This document shows, in pieces, positions 10,831 through 22,200 of a DNA stretch of 64,000 bases. The stretch's first letter is position 1, and every line of letters begins with the position of its first letter. This DNA comes from Larix kaempferi (taxonomy: Eukaryota; Streptophyta; Pinopsida; Pinales; Pinaceae), in the NCBI GenBank assembly GCA_027924585.1, contig BSBM01000753.1:26292001-26356000 (forward strand), given 5' to 3'. The notes beneath the pieces are model-generated. The model made no database searches, was not told where the DNA came from, and saw only the letters and a program-made list of their open reading frames with translations. Both the position numbers and the translations under genes were made by a program.

Positions 10831-11435
10831 AGGAGTATTCGACTCATCTATACATAAGTGTGGTTTGATTTCTTTGATTTCTTTTCTTTCTTTTTTTTCA
10901 TTTTTAAATTTTGGTTTTCTTTTGAATAATAATAATGCCCACACATTTGGTAGAGGTTGTTGATCAGTCTATCCCAGATCAATACAGTTTGAAGTTTTGG
11001 GGTAGTTTTGTAATTTATATTTTACTCAGCCTATATTTGAAAATGTTTTTCATAAAATGAAATAGCTAATCTTTTGCAGAGCTTTAATTGATACTTTCCC
11101 ACCTCAATCACCATCTTTATAGATGTTTCATTTTGTTAATTGAAGTTATATAAGTGATCAGGTTTTTCTTACCTTATGTTCTGTTAGTGATTGGAAGCAT
11201 ATCTTTATAGCCTAGTCAACCTTCATCTATTATAGATCCCATTATGATCACCTTGAAAGTAATGCATTTTAATAACTCTAAATTGCAAGATGGGGGGTCT
11301 TATCACAAGCCAACCTATTACGTTCATAGATTCTCAGTGGAATGACATCTCCACATCTAGTCACCAAGCTAGGGAGGTGAATTTCAGCTATTGCTGGAAG
11401 GTGGAAGATCCTATTACAGGTCGGTCCATTCATGA
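10831..11435 (+). other. 3' untranslated region of element A, left of element B
   Basis: No coding sequence. It contains T-rich DNA followed by G-tract motif GATGGGGGGTCTTATCACAA at 11289. The motif recurs at 17179 beyond element B, about 265 bp away once B is removed, and GTCACCAAGC-like motifs recur at about 11358, 17098 and 17369. This is the degenerate tandem structure expected of Tat-type 3' untranslated regions. The G-tracts could also be old polypurine tracts. Confidence 0.5.
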
Positions 11436-13295
11436 TGTTAGTGCCATAAATTGTCCCTAGATTACTTAGGGGAAAGCTAACACAATCTCAACAATACAAG
11501 CATGAAATAGGGTTTTGGTTTTGTAGTTTATTGGTTTGAAGGTTTCAATTTCAAGAAAATAAAAGGAAATCAAATTAGTACAAGTACTAAATCATGTAAT
11601 ACATTGAAGAACTGAAATCATAAATCTCAACAGGGTAAATATAAACCATTACATTCACAATTATACATACTGGTTTTTATCTTCAACACATAAGCATTCA
11701 CTGGATTAAAACATTAAAACAAAAAATGAATTCATATGTTGAATGACCAAACTGATCAGAAACAAAACCTCAATCAAACAAGATAAAATGGCTTATATCA
11801 CATATGTATTAATCTCAGTCTTCAGGACTTACATAAGAGTCTTGCAAGCTTCAATATAATCACTGTATATAGCTTCTTGAAACCAAAAAATCCCCTCATC
11901 CACCTCAATTCTTATCCTCCTTTTATCATTACAAAGATGTAGTATTTCCATAACTACTTCCTTAGGTCAAGTTTTGAAATATTCAGTAGTTACACTTAGT
12001 GGTTATTAAAGACAAATTAACCAAAACTAACAAAATCGGATTCTGGGGAAAATGACAAATTCCTAGAAAAAATGGTCTCAAAGACGCCTCCATATCTCTC
12101 GATTCGTGACACTTGTTAGAAAACTGAGAGAGGATTTTTTAAATGAGCCCATGATGAACAACAGTATCTCTTGGTTTTTTTAAATTCCTCTCCAATTTAT
12201 CGGAAATCATGCCAAAAATTTGTGACTAAAACAGTAAAATATTAAACATTTTAAACCCTGAACAATAGGCCACAAAGATGAATTCGAATATTTCAAATGA
12301 TGACAATTGTTGCAAAAATGGGAGAGGTTTTTTTAAATGAGTCTGTTGTGGACAAAACCTCTTTTTGTTTTCCAAAATTCGCTTTCATCACTTCGTAATC
12401 TGCACTTAATTATAATGAATAAAACAGAGGAAAAATAGACATTTTGGTCTCATTTCCTTGAACATCATCAACACTAAAATATGGAATGTGGAATATCTTC
12501 TCTTTAACACTTACAGTAGGAATAATTAGGGTTGATATCCCTTCCTCAAAAACGCCACTATGCATTCCTTCCTTTGAACCGACATCTTCTTCCATGTCTT
12601 TATGAGTAACAACTTCCTCTGTATTATTTTCTGAAGTATGGCTTCGTTGCTTTTCACACATATATTTTTGCTCTGTGTTTCCAGAATTTTCACACTCCTG
12701 TATATCAACAACTTGCAAGTCATCTTGCATTTCCTTCTCACCTACATCTCTTTTGAATTTCTTCATAAAAGTGGACTGCTTGCTACGTATGTGCTTCTTT
12801 TCCTACTCATCTTGCTTAATCACATTGTACTCTACAAATTCGCTATCTTATTCTCTTGTAACTGAATTGAGGGTGAGATTATTCAACCTTCACGTGTCTC
12901 CAAGTTTGAAACTCGAAATCCCCAATTCTGAGGTCGTGGCATCCAAAAACCTGAAATTACTTCATAATTATAGGATTCCTGCAGCACACTAGTGGTCTAT
13001 TTTGGACTTTGCGCTGCGGGAATCTCTTAAGATAGCCAATTTGAAAAATATACTTAGGATAAAGATTATATCTTGATTACAAGTTTTTAACAAGGCTAAA
13101 TAGGTATAATTGAAGACTTTGAGAGAAATATCATATTGCATAAGCCATTTAAAGATTTTAGACTAAAAAATAAAAACAATAAAAAGTTAATAAAAATTGA
13201 AAAGATAATCAAAATCATGGATAAATAAAAGGAAAATAAAGTCCAAACAATTCTAAAAGAAACACATAAAAATGAGAACAATTTCAGCATTAAAA
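11436..13295 (-). repeat. 3' LTR of element B (minus-strand sense)
   Basis: Starts TGTTAGTGCCATAAATTG on the plus strand and ends CAGCATTAAAA, where the other LTR has TTAACA; its outer CA has mutated. It carries two copies of a GAGAGGTTTTT...AAAAACCTC-type hairpin region about 190 bp apart (12115-12180 and 12310-12370). Confidence 0.9.
12410..12766 (-). CDS. Short ORF inside the element B LTR (118 aa)
   Basis: Minus-strand ORF of 118 codons, Glu/Lys-rich (MKKFKRDVGEKEMQDDLQVV), with no recognised domain. The same reading, slightly broken, is in the other LTR at about 16200-16508, where a 3-bp loss and several substitutions preserve much of the protein. It is absent from the solo LTR at 5089-6931. 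It may be a remnant of internal coding sequence captured by the LTR, or a chance open frame. Low confidence that it is expressed. Confidence 0.25.
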   Translation of the reverse strand: MKKFKRDVGEKEMQDDLQVVDIQECENSGNTEQKYMCEKQRSHTSENNTEEVVTHKDMEEDVGSKEGMHSGVFEEGISTLIIPTVSVKEKIFHIPYFSVDDVQGNETKMSIFPLFYSL

Positions 13296-14170
13296 TTTGG
13301 CTCCTGCTATGCGATGAAAGCCTCCTTGTGAGGTTTCAAGAACTTGTAGACCTTGTGCCTTATTCATTGGGTGATGGAGTCATTTGTATCTCATTCCCAG
13401 TCTACCATTCACTGCCAACCAAAAGCTGCAACTTGTTGTTTCAATCAAAATATGAACATGAGTAATTTACCAAATCTCTGCAACTTTCTCAAACTCTGAA
13501 CACATACCTATGAGATGACAAAATACTGCTACAAGCCAACATACTAAAAATAATCTACATGCTCATATGGCGAGCTTATTCTGTTGTTTACTCCTAAACC
13601 ATACTTGCTGAAAACACGTTGCACACTAAGAGCTGATCCATGATTACACTCTACAAACTGAAACTAAATACTTGCATGGCAAGCTTATTTATATATGGCT
13701 CCTAATCTAACCAGCTCAGTTCTTTGATTAAGTAATATCAGACTGCCCATGTAACCATTTCAACAATTGTCTCATACACTGAATTTCTTCCATGTCATTA
13801 ATTAGAAAAAAGAAAATTGTATACCATGGCAAATCATTATAACATTGAAATTGATACTTATAGCCTGTAAATATCAACTTTGATTTGAGAAAGTCCTCTA
13901 AATACGTTGCTACTGAGTCATAGAAATCCTGAACAACTATCTCTTTTGTAACCCCTTCTTCATTGAGAAACTCAAAATAATTATTTATGGGATCATCATG
14001 AAAGAATACCTTAGAAAAAATATTATCTTCCTTCTGAAACTCTAAGAATGAAACAAGAAAAAAATAAGCACTGCTCCCATTGTCTCTGGAATTTTGAATT
14101 GAAATTTGCTCCTGATGAAAATTCTCAATGTTTTCTCCGGATTCCGATTTATAGCAGTCATATACTGGTT
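13296..14170. other. Element B interior downstream of gag, no gene
   Basis: AT-rich sequence between the gag stop and the LTR, read on the minus strand. No coding frame of note and no pol remnant. The purine-rich GCAGGAGCCAAA on the minus strand touching the LTR at 13296 is the only candidate polypurine tract. Confidence 0.6.
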
Positions 14171-15043
14171 CTATATTAGTAGCAACTTAGGTTTATTTGC
14201 TGAGATTTCTGGAAAGTTTTCAACACCTTCAAGAGAAAGACAAGCCCTATGTTCAATTAAGACTTCAGTTGGATTAACATACAAGGAAAGCGTTGTGCTT
14301 TCTTGATATTCCTCGTGAATATGAGTAGAACTTCCATCTTCTTTAGTTACTTTTGAAAAAACAGTCTCCTCATGCTTTGTCCAAGATTCTTCATTACAAG
14401 CATGATCTCCATCATAAGAATGATCTTCAAAATTATTTAAAACAACAGTTTCTTCAACAAAAGGTTGATCTTCACAAGGATTTTCAATAACAAACGTTGC
14501 ATGATAATGATGTATTGAATCTTGAAAAATATCAAATACCTTATGAAATTCATTATTTTGAACTATTTCTTCATAAATTTCATCAGTAAGGCTATCCTGA
14601 TCATTATTGCTAAGAGATTTCTTAGATTCAAATTGCTCACAACAGTCCTCTAAAAGGAGATCAGCAGGATAAATCATCTTACAATATGAATGAAAGATAA
14701 CATGAAAATATTTTAATGAAGAGATGCTAGAGACGGGAAGAGACCTGTACCATTGTCTGGCCTCTCCTTCCAAGGAGTACATAAACATTTTCAACAATAA
14801 ATCCTCGTGATGAATATCGAGCTGGTCCATGTATTGATGAAAATCAATCAAGTGTTGTGACGGATGGTCATGATCATCTCCTATAAATCTTGGAAGGAAG
14901 TCTCCCCATTCATCCATAGTGGGCACATCATTTGGAAATCCTGGAATATCAATAAAAAAAAGGAGCAAACCTCTATGCCAACATAGCAGCAAAAGACTTC
15001 GACATTCTGAAGCTGTGAAGTTGCTTTTGAATTTTTCAAACAT
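14171..15043 (-). CDS. gag: gag of element B (290 aa, intact frame)
   Basis: The only protein of element B and one of the few uninterrupted reading frames in the window. It begins about 130 bp after the primer site. Residues 45-130 match the plant Retrotrans_gag domain: DEWGDFLPRFIGDD, HPSQHLIDFHQYMDQL, KMFMYSLEGEARQWYRSLP, and SSISSLKYFHVIFHSYCK followed by a conserved CCEQFE. The C-terminal half (residues 150-290) is acidic, rich in Glu, Asp and His, and has no CCHC zinc knuckle. An alternative upstream ATG at 15123 lies in another frame and lacks the domain. The protein would form particles; reverse transcription would need another element's pol. The intact frame suggests B is younger than its host element A. 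Confidence 0.8.
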   Translation of the reverse strand: MFEKFKSNFTASECRSLLLLCWHRGLLLFFIDIPGFPNDVPTMDEWGDFLPRFIGDDHDHPSQHLIDFHQYMDQLDIHHEDLLLKMFMYSLEGEARQWYRSLPVSSISSLKYFHVIFHSYCKMIYPADLLLEDCCEQFESKKSLSNNDQDSLTDEIYEEIVQNNEFHKVFDIFQDSIHHYHATFVIENPCEDQPFVEETVVLNNFEDHSYDGDHACNEESWTKHEETVFSKVTKEDGSSTHIHEEYQESTTLSLYVNPTEVLIEHRACLSLEGVENFPEISANKPKLLLI

Positions 15044-15172
15044 GGAGTCGCCAACAAATCCTTCCCCTGCGGAGTCACCTGGTGAAAAACCTGTAGTTTG
15101 AAAGAATTTATGATCCTGTTCACCTCAAAACAAGAACAATAAAAATACCCCAGGGAAGATATGCTTCACTTT

Positions 15173-15193
15173 CGTCCCCGACAACGGCGCCAA
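15173..15193 (-). other. Primer-binding site of element B
   Basis: On the minus strand this reads TTGGCGCCGTTGTCGGGGAC, three bases inside the LTR end at 15197. It is a very common plant LTR-retrotransposon primer site and it fixes the element's orientation. Confidence 0.85.
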
Positions 15194-15196
15194 CGA

Positions 15197-17055
15197 TGTT
15201 AGTGCCAGAAATTGTCCCTAGACTATAGAGGGGCAAGCTAACACAATCTCAACAATACAAGCTTGAAATAGGGTTTTGGTTTTGTATTTTATTGGTTTGA
15301 AGGTTTCAATTTCAAGAAAATAAAAGGAAATCAAATTAGTACAAGTACGAAATCATTTAATACATTGAAGAAATGAAATCATAAATCTCAACAGGGTAAA
15401 TATAAACCATTACATTCACAATTATACATACTGGTTTTTATCTTCAACACATAAGCATTCACTGGATTAAAACATTAAAACATAAAATGAATTCAAATGT
15501 TGAATGATCAAACTGATCAGAAACAAAAACTCAATCAAACAAGATAAAATGGCTTATATCACATATGTATTAGTCTCAGTCTTTAGGACTTACATAAGAG
15601 TCTTCCAAGCTTCAATATCATCACTGTATATAGCTTCTTGAAACCAAAAAATCCCCTCCTCCACCTCAATGCTTGTCCTCCTTTTATCATTATAAAGATG
15701 TATTAGTTCCATAACTACTTCCTTAGGTCAAGTTTTGACATATTCAGTAGATACACTTAGTAGTTATTAAAGACTAATTAACCAAAACTAAAAAAATTGG
15801 ATTCTAGGGAAAATGACGAATTTATGGAAAAACATGGTCTCACAGACGCCTCCATATCTCTCGATTCATGACACCTGTTAGAAAATTGAGAGAGGTTTTG
15901 TTAAATGAGCCCATGATGAACAAAAACCTCTCCTGGTTTTTGAAAATTCCTCTCCAATTGATTGTAAAGAATGCCGAAAATTTGTGACTAAAACAATAAA
16001 ATATTAAACATTTTAAACCCTGAACAATAGGCCACAAAGATGAATTCGAATCTTTCAAATGATGACAGATCTTGCAAAAATGGAAGAGATTTTTTTAAAT
16101 GAGTCTGTTGTGGACAAAAACCTCTTTTTGTTTTCCAAAATTCACTTTCATCACTTCGTAATCTGCACTTAATTATAATGACTAAAACAGAGGACAAATA
16201 GACATTTTGGTCTCATTTCCTTGAACATCATCAACACTAAAATCTGGAATGTGGAATATCTTCTCTTTAACACTTACAGCAGGAGTAATTAGGGTTGATC
16301 TCCCTTCCTAAAAAATTCCACTATGCATTCCTTCCTTTGAATTGGCAGCTTCTTCCATGTCTTTATGGGTAATGGCTTGCTCTGTATTATTTTCTGAAGT
16401 ATGGCTTCGTTGCTTTTCACACATATCTTTTTGCTCTGCGTTTCCATAATTTTCACTCCTGTATATCAACAACTTGCAAGTCATCTTGCATTTCCTTCTC
16501 ACTTGCATCTTTTTTGAATTTCTTCATAAAATTGGACTGCTTTCTACGTATGTGCTTCTTTTCCTGCTCATCTTGCTTAATCACAACGTACTCTGCAAAT
16601 TCACTATCCTATTCTCCTGTAACTGAATTGAGGGAGAGATTCTTCAACCTTCATGTGTCTCCAACTTTGAAACTCGAAATCGCCAATTCTGACTTTGTGG
16701 CATCCAAAACCTTGAAATTACTTCATAATTCTGGGATTCCTGCAGTGTGTTAGTGGTCTATTTTGGACTTTGCGCTGGGGAATCTCTTAACATAGCCAAT
16801 TTGACAAATATACTTAGGATAAAGATTAGATCCTGATTACAAGTTTTTAACAAGGCTAAATAGGTATAATTGAAGACTTTGAGAGAAATATCATATTGCA
16901 TAAGCCATTTAAAGATTTTAGACTAAAAAATAAAAACAAGCAAAAATTAATAAAAATTGAAGAGATAATCAAAATCATGGATAAATAAAAGGAAAATAAA
17001 GTTCAAACAATTCTAAAAGAAACACATAAAAATGAGAACAATTTCAGCATTAACA
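15197..17055 (-). repeat. 5' LTR of element B (minus-strand sense)
   Basis: TGTTAGTGCC...CATTAACA on the plus strand, 1859 bp, closely matching 11436-13295 along its length. Hairpin copies lie at 15870-15940 and 16066-16135. Confidence 0.92.
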
Positions 17056-17060
17056 CATGA

Positions 17061-17712
17061 TCTGCAAGCATAAGTGAGTAACACTACTAGAATATGGTCA
17101 CGAAGCCATGGTAGTGTCTTGTAATTTACACATCAATAAATTTGATTTCTTTTTATATGACAACTTGTTGTATTTAAGGATAGGGGGGTCTTATTACAAG
17201 CCATCCCTACCATGATCATGAAATTTCTTTTGGACTGGAATTATCACCTTATGGTTATCAACCCATGATAATTTATTTTAGTATCAAAAGCTAAAAGACG
17301 AGTCTCCTTACAGAGCTAGCTTGTTCAGTTTCCAGATCAGGTTTGTGAATGGCATTTCCAAAATATGATCACCAAGTCAGGGCAATGGCCTTGTTTCAAC
17401 AAAGTCTTATTTGCATATTTTCATTTAAAAAAAAAAGAAAAAAAAAAGTGAAAAGGAGTGTATATATTTTGAGTAATGCATCCGTACATACTTTAAATAA
17501 ATGGTTAATAAATCAAGGTGACTTATGATTTGGTGATTTGGAATGGCTGTAAGTTTGTTCTAAGGCTTATCATAGACTGCCCTCCTATGTTTGCATAATG
17601 GTTAAGAATTTCCTTTTTACTTCTATGATGCCTTCTCAAATAAACAACATCATTAATTGATTTTTGGATGGGAACATACAAATCATGTGATTTAACTCTA
17701 TTGTTTGGCTGT
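17061..17712 (+). other. 3' untranslated region of element A, right of element B
   Basis: Continues the tandem structure seen before element B: G-tract motif GATAGGGGGGTCTTATTACA at 17179 and GATCACCAAGTCAGGGC at 17367. No coding sequence. An A-rich run lies at 17426-17450. Confidence 0.45.
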
Positions 17713-18289
17713 CATTAGAGGAAATTTGGGTAAAAAAAGGGCCTCCTAAGGAAAATAATAAGAAAATAATAAAATAATAGTAGAGAGAGAGTAAAAAAAC
17801 TATTTTTTTGGATCATATTTTCAACTTATCTCCTTGTAGGTTTACTCAAATTTCAAGCGGGAGGACTCATTGGATGCATAATTAAATTATGCATCCAATG
17901 CGTACCCATGTTGCATATTTTAACAACATCCACACCATGAAAATTTGAAAATACATTAAAAAACATGTTTCTAGTGAGAGAAAACACGTTTTTTAATGTA
18001 TTTTCGAGTTTTCATGGTGTGGATTTTTGTTAAAAGTATGCAACATGGATACTCGTTGGATGCATAATTTAATTATGCATCCAACGAGTCCTCCCGCTTG
18101 AAATTTGAGTAAACCTACAAGGAGATAAGTTGAAAATACGATCGAAAAACGTAGTTTTTATTTTTTCCCTCCAATTTTTTTAGGTGCTCCCTTTCTTAAT
18201 TTTAAAGCATTTTGATTGGATAATACATGATGACATGGAAATTGTATTATTTTTGGAAGGCCCATTTTAAATTGAAATTTTCTCTAATG
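17713..18289. mobile_element. Foldback/MITE-like element with long inverted arms
   Basis: 577 bp. The ends are inverted: CATTAGAGGAAATTTGGG...GGGCCTCC on the left, and the complement of that at ...GGCCCATTTTAAATTG..CTCTAATG on the right. Inside, arms of about 165 bp (about 17815-17970 and 17985-18150) are near-perfect inverted copies, and each holds a further palindrome around TTGGATGCATAATTAAATTA. No ORF. A 9-bp flanking duplication is only 6/9 matched (GTTTGGCTG and GTTTTTGTG), so superfamily (Mutator-like?) is unproven. A similar left end occurs at 26430. Confidence 0.7.
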
Positions 18290-18638
18290 GTTTTTGTGAG
18301 AACATTTTGTAAATTGCAGACCGGAACATCTTTTTTCTGACACATCTCCTTCATAACTGAGGATTAAATTCACAGAGATAACTGCTTCGCCTAGGTAGTC
18401 GCCATTTGTTGTAGGCACAATAGATCCCATTTTTTAATTAAAATGGGAGCCCCAATTTTTATTATCAAAGGTAATGTTTAATTCCCTTATTCATTTTGGG
18501 GTTTCATGATGTTGATCATGCATTTCATTTCTTTGTCCTGAGTCATGACTCAATCCAGTTAATAATTTTTCCTTAAAAAATTCATTGATTTTTGTGAGTT
18601 GCGGAAAACAAAAAATTTCTCCAAGATTTGTCCTTTTT

Positions 18639-18955
18639 GCAACCCACAATCTACAATCCGCAATGCGGATTGCAGATGCTTGGTTATTTGGATTTGAAAT
18701 TTCTTCTTTCCGCAACCCGCATTGCGGATTGCGGGAAGAGTTTGAAAAATAAATTTGCGCTTTGCGTTTCCACAACCCGCAACCCGCAATTGCTGATTGC
18801 GGAAAGCGAAAGGAACATAGTTTTAATTGTTTCATTTGCGATCCCACAACCCGCAACCCGTAATTGCGGATTGCGAGAAATTTTGATTCATTTATATTTA
18901 AAGTTGTGTTTCCGCAACCCGCAACCCGCACTGTGGATTGCGGATTGTGGAAATC
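18639..18955. repeat. Five imperfect palindromes, about 70-bp period (CCGCAACCCGCAAT...ATTGCGG)
   Basis: GC-rich islands at about 18639-18675, 18709-18735, 18770-18804, 18844-18877 and 18911-18951, each of the form CCGCAACCCGCAAT followed by its rough complement ATTGCGGATTGCGG. AT-rich spacers separate them. They lie between pol and the accessory ORF of element A. Each could form a stem in RNA. They resemble the hypervariable tandem repeats known from Tat 3' untranslated regions. Confidence 0.8.
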
Positions 18956-19297
18956 ATGTATATTTTTGCAAAAATAAATTCCGCAACTCTTCTTCCACAT
19001 CTTGCATTTTAAGTCTTAGCCATCGATTTGGTTTCATCCTATGATCCAGATTTCATCTCATGAGTTTGTTAAATATTTCAATTTTTCTTGTTTTTCTTTA
19101 CCACTTTTAATTTCATGAATTTCGGTTGCGACAAATATTTTACAGTAGGTTTTTACCAAGGTTGTTTTTCTGCCTCCTTCATCAACACAGGTCAGTTTTT
19201 CCATCTTTTCGTGTTGGTTGTTTACAAAATTTCTTCATTTTTGAAATTGTTTATTGATTGGTTTTATTTATTTATCATAATTTACCAGTCTCCCACC

Positions 19298-22200
19298 ATG
19301 TCGATAAATACCCATTCTAAGGCATCCCTAAAAGACTTGAAAAACAAATACCCTAACTTTGGCATTCTCGCTGATACTAGTGATAGAGTGTCTGAAACCT
19401 ATCAGCTGGATTGGTCATGAATTTATGCCATCTTTGACAATGATGGCCTGTCAGAAATTCAGGATAACCAGTCGATTTATGAGAATACCAGAGATTCTCA
19501 ATTACATGCCATAGCAGCTAGACCAGCCCTCCTCCCATACATAGATGCCGTAAAATGGATAATTGATCATGCAGACCCCAAAGACCGTTCTTTCAACGAC
19601 AATGCAAGGTTCCAACTGGCTTCTTTCCGCTCAAAAGTTTTTTTTAGAGCATATGCCCTTAGGCCGACCATCCAATTTCTCAATGCATCTTTCCTAGACT
19701 CTATAAAGACCCAGTTTAACTTTGATGAAATGATAAAATCCTCGATGAACAACCCAGCCAACTTTGCACCAAAAGCCGATAATTCCTACCCTATTTCATG
19801 GTTCAAGGAACCCTTTTCTCTCCTAGAAGCCATGCTTTGTAAACTATACGACTTACCAAACTATTATGTGTTTAAGGCTGAATGGGCACCTGTGGCTTGT
19901 CATGTTCTCACAATAGGGAAGTATTTTAATTGGGCTCAGATTCTTTCAACCGAGTTGAAGACAACAATTGAATGTTACCAAAAAACACCGGCCTCGAGGA
20001 AGCCTCCTTTTTTCTATTTGTCTTATGTTATTGATGTATTTTTTTCAGCCTTCCCGTTCCCCTCCATGGGATGGAACTAGACCCTTTCAACTCCTCTGAT
20101 TTATATATACTGTTCAAAATTATGGGAAAATAACTTTGTACCTCTGATGTATGACATCTGTGATAATTTCTTTGGAACAATTTATCACAAGATATTCAAA
20201 GACGATGCACCTTCCTTCTCTGCTCATGCCAAAACACTCATCCCCACTATTGGTGATTGGTATGTGGGAGAAAACTTCTCCTATATTAGGGTTTGGGGAA
20301 GTAATACAATTCATTTGCTGCCAAGAATAGTCCCAGATAAGTTGTTGCTAGAGGAGATTGCTTATCAGACTATTACTGATGGAGTGTTGTTGAATTTAAC
20401 TGGACCTAAAAGAAAAGGATGGCCCAAATTCCCATTGAACCTTGGGCCTCCGATCATTCAGAAATCAACACATGCTACAGCGTTGGGGAAGAAAATTGTT
20501 TCCCTAAAGCTGGGAAAAGCTCCCAAAAGGATGCATGATCCCAAGGCATTCCTGGCTAATTATTTTTCCCATGAACATATGAAGAATACTTATGGTCATG
20601 AGACTATCCCTGATGATTATATTTACCAAGGAGTCAATTTGTTTTATGAGGTCCCGATTAGGGATAAAACCAAAGAGGAACAAAGTGTCATTCTCCAATA
20701 CCAACAGGATCTCAAGTCCAAGGTTTTGAATTATAGGAAATTAGAACTTTCAATTGAAGAACAAGCTAAAAGAGATAGGGTAGAGAAATATGCACAAAAG
20801 GAAAATACTCCCTTGATGTTAACTTACCAGGATGAAGGCAAAGGCAAAGGCCTTGTGGAGGATGTTCAACAAACCAAGACTACTGCAGAACTGAAGATTT
20901 TAATTCAATCAGCTGTAGAGCTAAAGAAGGAATTGGAACACATGACCTCAATGGTTGATACTCAATTGATTGCTACAAGTACCCCGACAAAAAGGCAGGA
21001 GAATCAATCCCCTGTGTCTCAGATACCCACATTAAACATTGAACACAGTGATGCAGAAGACGAAAGACTTCCATTCATATCTCTTTTCCCTGTTGTTCCT
21101 GTTATACAAGAGGTCACTGATGTCTCTCGGGATATTCTTGATTTGCTTGATAGTATTGTGATGGATGATACCATTCCAGAGGTTCATTTTCCTGGAGTCA
21201 CCAACACTGTTGCTACATTAAATTCTACATCCCCACTCATTTCTACTGAGTTCCCTTTCACTTCATCTGTTGATGTTACCCTTCCACCATCTACCATAGC
21301 TGAACTACTTTCTACTTCTTCCATTACTTGACAACCAACCTTGTTAAATCCACATGTCACCTTACTACCACAAGTTACTGAGATACAAGGCCCAACTGTT
21401 TCTCTTCAACCATCAATTACCATTTCCTCTACTTCCCTTCACGAGGTTGTCACTTTAACTACTTCTCCTACTTTTTTACCTTCAATTTCTACTACTACCA
21501 CCTCCTTTTTATCTACGTCCCAAATCACTGTGTCCATCCCAAATCCTACTATCACCCAAACAACCCCACTAGTTGCAACATGTAATATAGCCACATCTTC
21601 AACAGAGTTGATAGTTGATTGTGAAGATGATGTTGTTGTTTCCCTTGGGGAATACTTCTACAGTAGATCAGCCAAAGCAGTGGTGAAAAGAGGTAATAAG
21701 AGAAGTAGGTAAGAAACAATGATGCAAGGGCCAGTTCCCAATCAAATAATTTGGACAAAACGGTCTACTGACATCCAACAGGAGGCATTAGACACTGCTG
21801 CAACAATGGGGGCATTTGTTGGAGATAATTATGATTCAGTTACGTCACTAAATAAGGATATTGAGGCCAAGAAATAAGAATCGAAGAAGTTCCAGGAGTA
21901 GCAAATCAAAATTAAAGAAGAACATGAATCTCAGCTTCATGAATTGAGAAATGAGTATGAAAATCATCTCATGGATCTACAAACACAGAACAATTCTCTC
22001 CACCTTCAACTGCAAGATACACAAGTCCAATGCACTGGAAATATTGAAAAGGTAGCAGTACTAGAGTAGAAGCTGAAGGATGCAACTGCCAATGTAGCTA
22101 GTTCTTCTTTCTCTAGGCTCTCTGAGGATGCAGCTGAAGGATATTGAAAAAAGGAAACAAGCTTCCAAGGCCATGGAAGATATTGTTGACTGTAAAAGGT

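Larger units (their letters stand above)
11436..17055 (-). mobile_element. Element B: gag-only LTR retrotransposon (TR-GAG-like), minus strand
   Basis: Complete 5620-bp element with LTRs of 1860 and 1859 bp and the 5-bp duplication CATGA at 11431-11435 and 17056-17060. The minus-strand primer site next to the right-hand LTR, TTGGCGCCGTTGTCGGGGAC, sets the orientation. The 1.9-kb interior codes only for a gag protein; there is no protease, RT or integrase. That is the definition of the non-autonomous TR-GAG type, which would supply its own capsid protein and borrow pol. The element lies in element A's 3' untranslated region. Confidence 0.92.

Noticed and set aside
18491-19044. ORFs on both strands across the GC palindromes (MWKKSCGIYF..., MSFLQPTIYN...)
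   Set aside because: They follow the palindromic repeats on both strands and show no domain.
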